A stretch of DNA of 64,000 nucleotides from Streptomyces sp. AJS327. Lineage in GTDB: Bacteria; Actinomycetota; Actinomycetes; Streptomycetales; Streptomycetaceae. Under the pieces are notes generated by a model. It saw only the letters and a list, made by a program, of their open reading frames with translations. It searched no databases and had not been told where the DNA came from. This document shows positions 47,879-60,255 of the stretch, piece after piece. How positions within the stretch are numbered: position 1 is the stretch's first letter; each line of letters opens with the position of its first letter. The DNA lies in NCBI RefSeq assembly GCF_013450295.1, contig NZ_SKBR01000001.1:1934501-1998500 (forward strand). The letters are read 5' to 3'. A program made the translations under genes and the position numbers.

Positions 47879-48505
47879 GTGACGCACCCCGAGGGTGGCA
47901 CGCCGCGCGGCGACGACGCCGCGCGCCCCGGCCCGGCCCGGCCCGTGCTGGAGGCACCGGACATCGCGCGGGTCCTCACCCGCATCGCCCACGAGATCGT
48001 CGAGCGCGCCAAGGGCGCCGAGGACGTGGTGCTGCTCGGCATCCCGACCCGCGGCGTCTCCCTCGCGGCCCGGCTGGCCGCGAAGCTGGCCCAGATCACC
48101 GGACGCGAGATCCCCTGGGGCTCGCTCGACATCACCATGTACCGCGACGACCTGCGGCTCCGCCCCGCCCGGGCGCTGGCGCGCACCGAGATCCCCGCCC
48201 AGGGCGTGGACGGGCGGCTCGTCATCCTCGTCGACGACGTGCTGTTCTCCGGCCGCACCATCCGGGCGGCGCTGGACGCGCTCGGCGACATCGGGCGGCC
48301 CCGGGCCGTGCAGCTCGCCGTGCTGGTTGACCGTGGCCACCGCGAACTGCCCATCCGGGCCGACTACGTCGGCAAGAACCTGCCGACCTCGCTGCGGGAG
48401 ACCGTCAGGGTCCAGCTCACCGAGGAGGACGGCCGGGACGGCGTGCTACTCGGATCCCGGGCGGACGCCCCCGCTGACGACGCGGCCGATCCCGCGTCGC
48501 GGTAG
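47879..48505 (+). CDS. pyrR: Pyrimidine operon regulator PyrR
   Basis: 208 residues. Senses UMP/UTP and binds pyr mRNA; many also have uracil phosphoribosyltransferase activity. The phosphoribosyltransferase loop [18 protein letters not shown] is intact, as are IPTRGVSLA and the LDITMYRDD segment. The last 20 residues are an acidic Ala/Asp tail. GTG start with AAGGAGG eight bases upstream, directly behind the PyrR RNA element, so it heads an autoregulated pyr operon. A -10-like TACGGT at 47704-47709 may be its promoter. A 235-base gap separates it from pyrB. Confidence 0.96.
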   Translation: MTHPEGGTPRGDDAARPGPARPVLEAPDIARVLTRIAHEIVERAKGAEDVVLLGIPTRGVSLAARLAAKLAQITGREIPWGSLDITMYRDDLRLRPARALARTEIPAQGVDGRLVILVDDVLFSGRTIRAALDALGDIGRPRAVQLAVLVDRGHRELPIRADYVGKNLPTSLRETVRVQLTEEDGRDGVLLGSRADAPADDAADPASR

Positions 48506-48740
48506 CGCGTCTCCGCCCCCGTCCCTCCGTCCCGGCGCGCGCCCGACCCTGGCGCCGCCGCACGCTGCCCCGCGCGCCCGGCTCCTCCCCGTTCGGCCAC
48601 CTCCAGCCCGATCTGCCGGCATCCGGTCCGATCCCTCCGGAACCAGCTCGTCCGATCCGGACCGGACGGCCACGCGGGGAGCGGCGCCGCGCGCCCGCCG
48701 TCAGCGACCGCCCTTCCGCCCACCCACGGAGCCAGCACAG
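48506..48740 (+). other. Spacer between pyrR and pyrB
   Basis: 235 bases, C-rich, without a gene or clear promoter. An 8-bp inverted repeat (48622-48629 with 48659-48666, 29-base loop) is the only structure seen. No second PyrR element was found here. Confidence 0.5.
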
Positions 48741-49769
48741 ATGAAGCGCCACCTCACCTCGGCCGGCGAGCTGTCCCGAGACGACGCCGTCCTGATCCTC
48801 GACACAGCGGAGGAGATGGCCCGGCTCGCCGACCGGCCGGTCAAGAAACTGCCGACGCTGCGCGGACGCACCATCGTCAACCTCTTCTTCGAGGACTCGA
48901 CCCGTACCCGGATCTCCTTCGAGGCCGCGAGCAAGCGCCTGTCGGCCGACGTCATCAACTTCTCCGCCAAGGGCTCGTCCGTCTCCAAGGGCGAGTCGCT
49001 CAAGGACACCGCGCTGACCCTGGAGGCGATGGGCGCCGACGCGGTCGTGATCCGGCACGGCGAGTCCGGCGCCCCGCACCGCCTGGCCACCTCCGGCTGG
49101 ATCGGCGGCAGCGTGGTGAACGCCGGGGACGGCACCCACGAGCATCCGACGCAGGCGCTGCTGGACGCGTTCACCATGCGCCGCCGCCTGGTGGGCTCCG
49201 GCGCCGAGGGGCGGGACCTGTCGGGCCGCCGCGTCACCGTCGTCGGTGACATCCTGCACAGCCGGGTGGCGCGCTCCAACGTCCACCTGCTCAGCACACT
49301 CGGCGCCCAGGTCACCCTGGTGGCGCCGCCGACGCTCGTCCCGGTGGGGGTGGAGAGCTGGCCGTGCGAGGTGAGCTACGCGCTCGACCCCGTACTGGAC
49401 ACCTCCGACGCCGTGATGATGCTGCGGGTCCAGCGGGAGCGGATGCGCGACGCGTTCTTCCCCACCGAGCGCGAGTACGCCCGCCGCTACGGGCTGGACG
49501 GCGAGCGGATGGCCCGGATGCCCGAGCACGCCGTGGTGATGCACCCCGGCCCGATGAACCGGGGCATGGAGATCACCGCGGAGGTCGCCGACTCGCCCCG
49601 CTGCACCGCCGTGGAACAGGTGACGAACGGTGTCAGCATCCGGATGGCCGTGCTCTACCTGCTGCTGGGCGGCGCCTCCCCGGCGGTCGCCACCGGCGGC
49701 GCCCCGGCCCCGGCCACCCCGGCCAACCCCGCCACTCCCGCCACTCCCGCCACCGAGGAGAACGACTGA
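48741..49769 (+). CDS. pyrB: Aspartate carbamoyltransferase catalytic subunit
   Basis: 342 residues. Condenses carbamoyl phosphate with aspartate. [13 protein letters not shown] is the carbamoyl-phosphate loop; [14 protein letters not shown] and MHPGPMNRG are the aspartate-site motifs. No regulatory pyrI is present, as usual in actinobacteria. The C-terminal 30 residues are Ala/Pro/Thr-rich ([16 protein letters not shown]), a simple-sequence tail. ATG start with a weak GGAG upstream; its stop overlaps pyrC by one base. Confidence 0.96.
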   Translation: MKRHLTSAGELSRDDAVLILDTAEEMARLADRPVKKLPTLRGRTIVNLFFEDSTRTRISFEAASKRLSADVINFSAKGSSVSKGESLKDTALTLEAMGADAVVIRHGESGAPHRLATSGWIGGSVVNAGDGTHEHPTQALLDAFTMRRRLVGSGAEGRDLSGRRVTVVGDILHSRVARSNVHLLSTLGAQVTLVAPPTLVPVGVESWPCEVSYALDPVLDTSDAVMMLRVQRERMRDAFFPTEREYARRYGLDGERMARMPEHAVVMHPGPMNRGMEITAEVADSPRCTAVEQVTNGVSIRMAVLYLLLGGASPAVATGGAPAPATPANPATPATPATEEND

Positions 49770-51067
49770 TGAATGCCCAGACCCTGATTCGCGGCGCGAA
49801 GGTGCTCGGCGGTGAGCCCCGGGACGTACGGATCGACGGGGAGACCATCGCGGAGGTCGGCAGCGGGCTCGACGCGGGCGGAGCCACCGTGCTGGAGGCG
49901 GACGGGGCGATCCTGCTGCCCGGGCTGGTGGATCTCCACACCCACCTGCGGGAGCCCGGCCGGGAGGACTCCGAGACGGTGCTGACCGGCACCCGCGCGG
50001 CGGCCAGGGGCGGCTTCACCGCCGTCCACGCCATGGCCAACACCTTCCCGGTGGCGGACACCGCGGGCGTGGTCGAGCAGGTATGGCGGCTCGGGCGGGA
50101 GGCGGGCCACTGTGACGTGCGTCCGATCGGCGCCGTCACCGTGGGCCTGGAGGGGCGCCAGCTCGCCGAACTCGGCGCGATGCACGAGTCCGCGGCCGGG
50201 GTGCGGGTCTTCTCGGACGACGGCAAGTGCGTCGACGACGCGGTGATCATGCGGCGGGCCCTGGAGTACGTCAAGGCCTTCGACGGCGTCATCGCCCAGC
50301 ACGCGCAGGAGCCCCGGCTCACCGAGGGCGCCCAGATGAACGAGGGCCTGGTCTCCGCCGAGCTGGGGCTCGGCGGCTGGCCCGCGGTGGCCGAGGAGTC
50401 GATCATCGCGCGGGACGTGCTGCTCGCCGCGCACGTCGGCTCCCGGCTGCACGTCTGCCACCTCTCCACGGCGGGCTCGGTGGAGATCGTCCGCTGGGCG
50501 AAGTCCAAGGGCTGGAGCGTCACCGCCGAGGTGACCCCGCACCATCTGCTGCTCACCGACGAACTGGTGCGCAGCTACGACCCGGTCTTCAAGGTGAACC
50601 CGCCGCTGCGGACCGAGGCCGACGTGCTGGCGCTCCGCGAGGCGCTGGCCGACGGCACCATCGACTGCGTCGCCACCGACCACGCCCCGCACCCGCACGA
50701 GGACAAGGACTGCGAGTGGGGCGCGGCGGCCATGGGGATGCTCGGCCTGGAGACCGCGCTGAGTGTCGTACAGCACACCATGGTCGAGACCGGGCTGCTG
50801 GACTGGAGCCAGGTTGCCGCCCGGATGTCGCACCGCCCCGCGGAGATCGGCGGTCTGGCGGGCCCCGGTGGGCACGGCCGCCCGGTGGAACCGGGGGAGC
50901 CCGCCAATCTGGTACTGGTGGATTCCGCTTACCGTGGGCAGGTGGACCCCGCCGGTTTCGCCTCGCGCAGCAGGAACACCCCGTACCAGGGCTATGAGCT
51001 GCCGGGACGCGTGACGCACACCTTCCTGCGGGGCCGCCCGACGGTTGTGGACGGGAAGCTGGCGTGA
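49769..51067 (+). CDS. pyrC: Dihydroorotase
   Basis: 432 residues, type I (long) amidohydrolase. Cyclises carbamoyl aspartate to dihydroorotate. The metal site is HTHLREPG near residue 55, further ligands are in IAQHAQEP and LHVCHLSTA, and the catalytic Asp is in [12 protein letters not shown] overlaps the pyrB stop by one base; the next gene overlaps its stop by 4 bases. Confidence 0.96.
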   Translation: MNAQTLIRGAKVLGGEPRDVRIDGETIAEVGSGLDAGGATVLEADGAILLPGLVDLHTHLREPGREDSETVLTGTRAAARGGFTAVHAMANTFPVADTAGVVEQVWRLGREAGHCDVRPIGAVTVGLEGRQLAELGAMHESAAGVRVFSDDGKCVDDAVIMRRALEYVKAFDGVIAQHAQEPRLTEGAQMNEGLVSAELGLGGWPAVAEESIIARDVLLAAHVGSRLHVCHLSTAGSVEIVRWAKSKGWSVTAEVTPHHLLLTDELVRSYDPVFKVNPPLRTEADVLALREALADGTIDCVATDHAPHPHEDKDCEWGAAAMGMLGLETALSVVQHTMVETGLLDWSQVAARMSHRPAEIGGLAGPGGHGRPVEPGEPANLVLVDSAYRGQVDPAGFASRSRNTPYQGYELPGRVTHTFLRGRPTVVDGKLA

Positions 51068-51747
51068 ACATGCGAAACCAACTGGCCACCGCGGCGCGCT
51101 TCGCCGCCGAGCGGGAGTCCCAGCAGGTCACCGACTGGGCCGCGCGCATCGGCTGGGTCGTGGGGCTGCTGCTCTTCATCGCCCTGCTGTACTGGCTGAT
51201 GCGCCAGGGGTGGAAGTGGAGGGGCACCCTCCAGAGCGATCTGCCCGAGCTGCCGACCGCCCCGGACCCGGTGGGCGAGCCGCTGCTGTCGGCCACCGGC
51301 CGCTACCACGGCTCCACGACCGCCGGGCAGTGGCTCGACCGGATCGTCGCCCGTGGACTGGGCACCCGCAGCCGCGCCGAACTCACGCTCTCCGAGCGGG
51401 GGCTGGACGTGGTGCGTCCCGGCGCGGAGGACTTCTTCATCCCCCGTGCGCAGCTGCGCGGCGCCCGCCTGGACACCGGTATCGCGGGCAAGGTGCTCAC
51501 GGAGGGCGGACTGCTGGTCGTCACCTGGGAGCACGGCGAGCGGCGCATCGACTCCGGCTTCCGCGCCGACCAGGCCGGGGAGCACCCCGCCTGGGCCGAC
51601 CGGATCAACCAGCTGACCGGCGACGCGGCCCACGCCGGGGCGCGGAGCGGCGGCCCGGCCGCCCCCTCGCCCGAGGAGCGGCAGGGTCAGCAACACCAGC
51701 GCGACCAGCGCGACCAGCACGACGAGCACAAGGACGGCGCATCATGA
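51064..51747 (+). CDS. PH-like-domain membrane protein of the pyr operon
   Basis: 227 residues. A short N-terminal segment, one transmembrane helix (about 28-47) and a soluble beta-rich domain (about 75-180) that resembles a PH-like barrel. A hydrophilic tail follows with simple repeats ([15 protein letters not shown]). No catalytic motif. A similar gene (Rv1382) lies between pyrC and carA in M. tuberculosis, so the position is conserved and a link to pyrimidine synthesis or to placing the enzymes at the membrane is possible but unproven. GTG at 51064 (ATG at 51070 is the alternative). Overlaps both neighbours by 4 bases. Confidence 0.85.
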   Translation: MNMRNQLATAARFAAERESQQVTDWAARIGWVVGLLLFIALLYWLMRQGWKWRGTLQSDLPELPTAPDPVGEPLLSATGRYHGSTTAGQWLDRIVARGLGTRSRAELTLSERGLDVVRPGAEDFFIPRAQLRGARLDTGIAGKVLTEGGLLVVTWEHGERRIDSGFRADQAGEHPAWADRINQLTGDAAHAGARSGGPAAPSPEERQGQQHQRDQRDQHDEHKDGAS

Positions 51748-52920
51748 CACCCCCCGAGGCAGCCTCAGTGGTCACCCCGGAGTCCGGCCCCGCCGGGGAC
51801 CGACGGGCACCGGCCCTGCTCGTGCTGGAGGACGGCCGCACCTTCCGGGGCCGCGCCTACGGCGCCCGGGGGGAGACCGTCGGCGAGGCGGTCTTCAACA
51901 CCGGCATGACCGGCTACCAGGAGACCCTCACCGACCCCTCGTACCACCGTCAGGTGGTGGTCATGACGGCCCCGCACATCGGGAACACCGGCGTGAACGA
52001 CGAGGATCCGGAGTCCGGCCGTATCTGGGTCGCCGGGTACGTCGTCCGGGATCCCGCGCGCTCCCCGTCCAGCTGGCGGTCGCGGCGCGGGCTCGACGCG
52101 GAGCTGAGCGCGCAGGGCGTGGTCGGGATCAGCGGGGTGGACACCCGCGCGCTCACCCGGCACCTGCGCGAGCACGGCGCGATGCGCGCCGGCATCTTCT
52201 CCGGGCCCGCGCTGCCCGGTCCCGGGGACGAGGCGGCGCTGCTGGAGCGGGTGCGGGCCGCGCCCCCGATGCACGGCGCCGGACTGTACGGCGAGGTGAC
52301 GACCGAGCGCCCCTACGTGGTGCCCGCGCGGGGCGAGAAGCGCTTCACGGTGGCCGCGGTGGACCTCGGGATCAAGGACATGACCCCCCACCGGATGGCC
52401 GAGCGCGGCATCGAGGTGCACGTGCTGCCCGCCACCGCCACGCTGGAGGACCTCCACGCCCTCCAGCCGGACGGCGTCTTCCTGTCCAACGGCCCGGGCG
52501 ACCCCGCCGCCGCCGACCACCCGGTCGCGCTGGCGCGCGGGGTGCTGGACCGCGGCCTTCCGCTGTTCGGTATCTGCTTCGGCAACCAGATCCTCGGCCG
52601 GGCGCTGGGCTTCGGCACCTTCAAGCTCCGGTACGGGCACCACGGGATCAACCAGCCCGTCCAGGACCGGGCCACCGGAAAGGTCGAGGTGACGGCGCAC
52701 AACCACGGCTTCGCCGTCGACGCCCCCACCGACACGGTGAGCGACACCCCCTACGGGCGGGTCGAGGTCTCGCACGTCTGCCTCAACGACGGTGTGGTCG
52801 AGGGGCTTCGCCTGCTCGACCGGCCCGGATTCAGCGTTCAGTACCACCCCGAAGCGGCGGCGGGCCCCCACGACGCGGCCTATCTCTTCGACCGCTTCAC
52901 CCAGCTCATGGAGGACCAGC

Positions 52921-52928
<8 letters not shown>
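51744..52928 (+). CDS. carA: Carbamoyl-phosphate synthase small (glutaminase) subunit
   Basis: 394 residues. Splits glutamine and sends ammonia to CarB. The nucleophile Cys is in [10 protein letters not shown], and the His/Glu pair in QYHPEA. The N-terminal half has [18 protein letters not shown]. Asn replaces the His found in the E. coli GICLGHQ motif; I recall this as normal in actinobacteria. ATG overlaps the preceding stop by 4 bases; carB starts 8 bases before its stop. Confidence 0.96.
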
Positions 52929-56241
<3,313 letters not shown>

Positions 56242-56548
56242 CCTCCGGGGCGCGGGGAGCCGATCCCCGCGCCCCGCGCGCGTCGGCGCCCGGGCTGGGG
56301 CGGCCGCTCCCCGGTCTCCCCGCCCGGACACCGTCCCCCACCCCACCCCACCCCGTCCCGGCGCCCGCCCGGCGTGGCTCCGGCGTCGGCGTCGCCCGCC
56401 GCCGCGCCGCGCGTCCGTGCCCTCCCGGCGGCTCCGCGCCCTCCCGGGCCCCCGAACTCCCGTACCGGCCCCGTCCGTTCGCACTCCTCGCCCAGCCCAG
56501 CCGCCCCTGTCCCGTCCCCCGCCCCGCACCGCGGGCAGAGAGTCACGC
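56242..56548. other. Spacer between carB and pyrD
   Basis: 307 bases, extremely C-rich on the plus strand. It holds a C-tract block (56335-56354) able to form a G-quadruplex on the minus strand. A pyrD-frame extension is open here but not conserved-looking. No promoter or gene is recognised. Confidence 0.6.
56335..56354 (-). repeat. G-quadruplex motif (minus strand)
   Basis: On the minus strand four runs of 4-5 G are separated by single T bases, a textbook strong quadruplex motif. On the template strand of the pyr operon it could pause polymerase between carB and pyrD. Confidence 0.7.
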
Positions 56549-57691
56549 ATGTACCAGTTCTGCTTCCGCACCGTCCTCACCCGCCTCGACCCCGAGCGGG
56601 CCCACCGGCTCGCCTCCGGACTGATCCGGCTCACCGCCCGGATCCCCGTACTGCGCGTCCTGCTCGCCGCCGCGTTCGCCCCGCGCCACCGCGAGCTGCG
56701 GGTGGAGGCGCTCGGCCGCCGGATGCACGGTCCACTGGGCCTCGCCGCGGGCTTCGACAAGAACGCCACCGCCGTCGACGGCATGGCCATGCTCGGCTTC
56801 GACCACGTCGAGGTCGGCACCGTCACCGGACAGCCGCAGCCGGGCAACCCGCCCCGCCGGCTCTTCCGGCTCGTCCCCGACCGGGCGCTGGTCAACCGGA
56901 TGGGGTTCAACAACGAGGGCTCCGCCGCCGTCGCCGCCCGGCTCGGCGCCCGCCGCGCCGTCTTCCGCACGACGGTCGGCGTGAACATCGGCAAGACCAA
57001 GGTGGTACCCGAGGACGACGCCGAGGCGGTGACCGCCGACTACGTCAGCTCCGCCGAACGGCTCGCCCCGCACGCCGACTACCTGGTCGTCAACGTCTCC
57101 TCCCCGAACACCCCCGGGCTCCGCGACCTCCAGTCGGTCGGCCGGCTGCGGCCCCTGCTCACCGCCGTCCGCGAGGCCGCGCGCCGCGCCGACCCGGCGC
57201 GGCGGGTCCCGCTCCTGGTCAAGATCGCCCCGGACCTGGCGGACGAGGACGTGGACGCCGTCGCCGACCTCGCCCTCGACCTGGGGCTGGACGGCGTTAT
57301 CGCGACCAACACCACCATCGCCCGCGACGGTCTCGGCCTCACCTCCGACCCCACGCTGACCGCCGAGTCCGGCGGGCTCTCCGGAGCGCCCCTCGCCGAG
57401 CGGTCGTTGGAGGTGCTGCGCCGGCTCCACGCCCGTACCGGGGGCCGGATCACGCTCATCGGGGTGGGCGGCATCACCACCGCCGAGGACGCGTGGCGGC
57501 GGATCCTGGCCGGCGCCACCCTCGTGCAGGGCTACAGCGCCCTGATCTACGAGGGCCCGTTCTGGAGCCGCGCCCTGCACAAGGGGCTCGCCGCCCGGCT
57601 CGCGGCCAGCCCGTACGCCACCCTGGCCGAGGCCGTGGGCGCCGAGGCGGCCGCGGGGCACGGCGGCCCGTCAGAAGGAGAAGCGCGATGA
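56549..57691 (+). CDS. pyrD: Quinone-dependent dihydroorotate dehydrogenase (class 2)
   Basis: 380 residues. Oxidises dihydroorotate to orotate, passing electrons to menaquinone at the membrane. The N-terminal helical stretch (about 1-45) is the membrane-association domain of class 2. [10 protein letters not shown] binds FMN, the catalytic base is a Ser in [15 protein letters not shown], and [12 protein letters not shown] completes the phosphate site. ATG at 56549 with GAGAG upstream; the longer frame from 56417 is rejected as C-rich spacer. The stop overlaps pyrF by 4 bases. Confidence 0.96.
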   Translation: MYQFCFRTVLTRLDPERAHRLASGLIRLTARIPVLRVLLAAAFAPRHRELRVEALGRRMHGPLGLAAGFDKNATAVDGMAMLGFDHVEVGTVTGQPQPGNPPRRLFRLVPDRALVNRMGFNNEGSAAVAARLGARRAVFRTTVGVNIGKTKVVPEDDAEAVTADYVSSAERLAPHADYLVVNVSSPNTPGLRDLQSVGRLRPLLTAVREAARRADPARRVPLLVKIAPDLADEDVDAVADLALDLGLDGVIATNTTIARDGLGLTSDPTLTAESGGLSGAPLAERSLEVLRRLHARTGGRITLIGVGGITTAEDAWRRILAGATLVQGYSALIYEGPFWSRALHKGLAARLAASPYATLAEAVGAEAAAGHGGPSEGEAR

Positions 57692-58548
57692 CCGAGAGTT
57701 CCGGACCCGCCACCGCCCCCGTCCCCTTCGGGGTCCGGCTGCACCGGGCGCTGGAGGAGCGCGGCCCGCTCTGCGTGGGGATCGACCCCCACCCGGCGCT
57801 GCTGGCCGAGTGGGGCCTGAACGACGACGCCGGAGGGCTGGAGCGCTTCGCCCGCACCACGGTCGAGGCCCTGGCCGACCGGGTCGCGGTGCTCAAGCCG
57901 CAGGCGGCCTTCTTCGAACGCTTCGGATCCCGCGGGGTCGCGGTGCTGGAGCGGGTGACCAGCGAGGCCCGCGCCGCCGGGGCGCTGGTGCTGATGGACG
58001 CCAAGCGCGGCGATATCGGCCACACCATGGAGGCGTACGCCGACACCTTCCTGCACCCCGCCTCGTCCCTCTTCTCCGACGCCCTCACGGTCAGCCCCTA
58101 CCTCGGGTACGGCTCGCTCGACCCGGCCGTGCGGCGGGCGCGGGAGCACGGTGGCGGACTGTTCGTCCTCGCGCTCACCTCCAACCCGGAGGGCCGCGAG
58201 GTGCAGCGGGCGCGCGCGGCGGGCGGCGGTGACGTGGCGAGCGCGGTGCTGGACAGGCTGCGGGCCGAGAACGCCGGAGAGCCTCCGCTCGGATCCTTCG
58301 GCGCGGTGGTGGGCGCCACCCTCGGTGACCTGTCGGAGTACGACCTGGCGATCGGCGGCCCGCTGCTGGCTCCCGGCATCGGCGCGCAGGGGGCCACCCC
58401 GGCCGACCTTCCCGGCGTCTTCGGCGCCGCGGCCCGCGCGGTCCTGCCGAGCGTCAGCCGTGGGGTGCTGCGGCAGGGGCCGGAGATGAGCGGACTCCGG
58501 GATTCCGCCGCCCGTCTCGTCGAGAGCGTGCGCGCCGCGGTCAACTGA
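57688..58548 (+). CDS. pyrF: Orotidine 5'-phosphate decarboxylase
   Basis: 286 residues, the longer actinobacterial/mycobacterial type. Decarboxylates OMP to UMP. The active-site run LMDAKRGDIGHTM supplies the catalytic Lys and Asp. ATG start with AAGGAG nine bases upstream, overlapping the pyrD stop. Last gene of the operon; pyrE, needed just before this step, is not in the window. Confidence 0.96.
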   Translation: MTESSGPATAPVPFGVRLHRALEERGPLCVGIDPHPALLAEWGLNDDAGGLERFARTTVEALADRVAVLKPQAAFFERFGSRGVAVLERVTSEARAAGALVLMDAKRGDIGHTMEAYADTFLHPASSLFSDALTVSPYLGYGSLDPAVRRAREHGGGLFVLALTSNPEGREVQRARAAGGGDVASAVLDRLRAENAGEPPLGSFGAVVGATLGDLSEYDLAIGGPLLAPGIGAQGATPADLPGVFGAAARAVLPSVSRGVLRQGPEMSGLRDSAARLVESVRAAVN

Positions 58549-58556
58549 AGCGGAAA

Positions 58557-58620
58557 AAAACGTCGGTTTTGTCCCCGGATGTCGGGGTCAACAGAGGCTG
58601 ACCTGGACTTTTCCTCTGTT
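58557..58620 (+). terminator. Possible end of the pyr operon
   Basis: Three small hairpins in a row after pyrF: AAAAC/GTTTT (58557-58570), CCCCG/CGGGG (58573-58587), and AACAGAGG/CCTCTGTT (58590-58620, 15-base loop). Individually weak, but the A/T-rich runs are rare here. Confidence 0.4.
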
Positions 58621-58624
58621 CTCG

Positions 58625-58653
58625 CTGACGGTGGCGCTCACGGCCGCTAGTCT
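58625..58653 (+). promoter_or_regulatory. Distal sIHF promoter
   Basis: -35 CTGACG (58625-58630), 17-base spacer, -10 TAGTCT (58648-58653). Predicted start near 58660, leader about 100 bases. Confidence 0.55.
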
Positions 58654-58687
58654 CCGTCGAGAGCACCGCGAACAGGTGCGTTGCTCG

Positions 58688-58716
58688 TTGCTCCGCTGGT
58701 GCGGGGCTACTAGGTT
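58688..58716 (+). promoter_or_regulatory. Proximal sIHF promoter
   Basis: -35 TTGCTC (58688-58693), 17-base spacer, -10 TAGGTT (58711-58716). Predicted start near 58723, about 40 bases before the GTG. Confidence 0.5.
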
Positions 58717-58728
58717 CCTCTCCGATCC

Positions 58729-58751
58729 ATATCCGACAGTTCGATATCCGA
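58729..58751 (+). repeat. Direct repeat in the sIHF leader
   Basis: ATATCCGA occurs at 58729-58736 and 58744-58751, a 15-base period, just before the ribosome binding site. It may be a binding site; no known factor matches. Confidence 0.5.
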
Positions 58752-58763
58752 GGTGACGAAGGC

Positions 58764-59087
58764 GTGGCTCTTCCGCCCCTTACCCCTGAACAGCGCGCAG
58801 CCGCGCTTGAGAAGGCCGCCGCGGCTCGCCGGGAGCGCGCCGAGGTCAAGAACCGGCTGAAGCACTCCGGCGCGTCCCTGCACGAGGTCATCAAGCAAGG
58901 CCAGGAGAACGACGTCATCGGCAAGATGAAGGTCTCCGCTCTGCTGGAGTCCCTGCCCGGCGTCGGCAAGGTCCGCGCCAAGCAGATCATGGAGCGTCTT
59001 GGCATCTCCGAAAGCCGTCGCGTGCGCGGGCTCGGCTCCAACCAGATCGCCGCGCTGGAGCGCGAGTTCGGCGGCGCCTCCGCCTGA
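58764..59087 (+). CDS. sihF: Integration host factor, actinobacterial type (sIHF/mIHF)
   Basis: 107 residues. A basic nucleoid-associated protein that bends DNA and, in Streptomyces, affects sporulation and antibiotic production. A long N-terminal helix ([24 protein letters not shown]) is followed by the helix-two-turn-helix region ([28 protein letters not shown]) and [18 protein letters not shown], matching sIHF and mycobacterial mIHF. GTG start. It lies between pyrF and gmk as in M. tuberculosis (Rv1388). Two tandem promoters suggest strong expression. Confidence 0.96.
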   Translation: MALPPLTPEQRAAALEKAAAARRERAEVKNRLKHSGASLHEVIKQGQENDVIGKMKVSALLESLPGVGKVRAKQIMERLGISESRRVRGLGSNQIAALEREFGGASA

Positions 59088-59182
59088 CACCGGTCGCCGC
59101 GGCTCCGGGTCGCGGCCCGGCCGGCGCGCGGGGTGACACCCCCGCGTCGGACGGCCGGGCGCACGGCACCCCGGCGCGCGGG

Positions 59183-59188
59183 GATAAT
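59183..59188 (+). promoter_or_regulatory. -10 for a leaderless gmk transcript
   Basis: GATAAT, one mismatch from the TATAAT consensus, 6 bases before the gmk ATG and no ribosome binding site between. Confidence 0.55.
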
Positions 59189-59194
59189 CGGTCC

Positions 59195-59800
59195 ATGGAT
59201 TCACCAGTTCCCCGCGGGGCGGCTCCCGCGACCTCGCCCGGCACCACGCGGCTGACCGTGCTCTCCGGCCCCTCCGGGGTCGGCAAGAGCACGGTCGTCG
59301 CTCATATGCGGACGGTTCACCCCGAGGTCTGGCTCTCGGTCTCGGCCACCACCCGCGCCCCCCGCCCCGGGGAGCGGCACGGTGTGCAGTACTTCTTCGT
59401 CAGCGACGAGGAGTTCGACAAACTGATCGCCAACGGCGACCTCCTGGAGTGGGCCGAGTTCGCGGGCAACCGTTACGGGACGCCGCGGCGGGCGGTGCGG
59501 GAGCACCTGGAGCGGGGCGAGCCGGTGCTCCTGGAGATCGACCTCCAGGGCGCGCGGCTGGTGCGGGAGTCCATGCCCGAGGCGCACCTCGTCTTCCTCG
59601 CCCCGCCCAGCTGGGCGGAGCTGGTGCGCAGGCTGACCGGCCGGGGCACCGAGCCCCCGGAGGTCGTCGAACGCCGTCTTGAGGTGGCCCGCCAGGAGCT
59701 GGCCGCGGGCGCCGAGTTCGATACCACCCTTGTCAATACCTCCGTCGAGGAGGTCAGCGCCGAACTGCTAGCCTTGATGCGAATCGACGGATCCGAGTGA
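59195..59800 (+). CDS. gmk: Guanylate kinase
   Basis: 201 residues. Phosphorylates GMP to GDP. The Walker [12 protein letters not shown] (about 23-33) follows a nonconserved 20-residue start; [11 protein letters not shown] and YFFVSDEEF are the GMP-binding motifs. ATG start without a ribosome binding site but with a -10 hexamer 6 bases upstream, so probably leaderless. rpoZ follows after 27 bases, the order also seen in mycobacteria and many other bacteria. Confidence 0.96.
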   Translation: MDSPVPRGAAPATSPGTTRLTVLSGPSGVGKSTVVAHMRTVHPEVWLSVSATTRAPRPGERHGVQYFFVSDEEFDKLIANGDLLEWAEFAGNRYGTPRRAVREHLERGEPVLLEIDLQGARLVRESMPEAHLVFLAPPSWAELVRRLTGRGTEPPEVVERRLEVARQELAAGAEFDTTLVNTSVEEVSAELLALMRIDGSE

Positions 59801-59827
59801 TCCACCCCACCCTCCGGAAGGCAGCGC

Positions 59828-60106
59828 GTGTCCTCTTCCATCACCACGCCCGAGGGCATCATCAACCCGCCGATTGATGAGCTGCTCGAGGCCACCGACT
59901 CGAAGTACAGCCTGGTGATCTACGCCGCCAAGCGCGCGCGACAGATCAACGCGTACTACTCGCAGCTCGGCGAGGGCCTGCTTGAGTATGTCGGCCCGCT
60001 CGTCGACACCCATGTGCACGAGAAGCCGCTCTCGATCGCGCTCCGTGAGATCAACGCCGGTCTGCTGACCTCCGAGGCCATCGAGGCCCCGCCGGTCATG
60101 CAGTAA
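59828..60106 (+). CDS. rpoZ: RNA polymerase omega subunit
   Basis: 92 residues. Small subunit that folds and stabilises beta-prime. [31 protein letters not shown] is the conserved core, with [13 protein letters not shown] near the end. GTG start with GGAAGG upstream. Followed by a very strong terminator. Confidence 0.96.
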   Translation: MSSSITTPEGIINPPIDELLEATDSKYSLVIYAAKRARQINAYYSQLGEGLLEYVGPLVDTHVHEKPLSIALREINAGLLTSEAIEAPPVMQ

Positions 60107-60150
60107 GGACCGGTCCGGCCCGCCCCCGCGGGCCACCCGGGCGTTCGGAG

Positions 60151-60187
60151 ACCAGGGGCCCGGCAGCGCGGCTGCCGGGCCCCTGGT
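60151..60187 (+). terminator. gmk-rpoZ terminator
   Basis: Perfect 17-bp stem (60151-60167 with 60171-60187) and a 3-base GCG loop, 45 bases after the rpoZ stop. No T-tract. Confidence 0.85.
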
Positions 60188-60255
60188 GTGTCATGGATAC
60201 CCGCACGGAGCGTGCGCGGGCACCGCCGGAGGCGGCGGGGAGAGGCGAGCGAACG

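Noticed and set aside
48506..48740. A small gene or second PyrR element between pyrR and pyrB.
   Set aside because: Open frames are continuations of pyrB's frame without start signals, and the PyrR loop consensus does not recur.
52560..52620. CarA with Asn in place of His in GICLGHQ, as a possible inactivating change.
   Set aside because: The catalytic Cys and the later His-Pro-Glu are intact, and I recall the Asn variant as usual in actinobacterial CarA.
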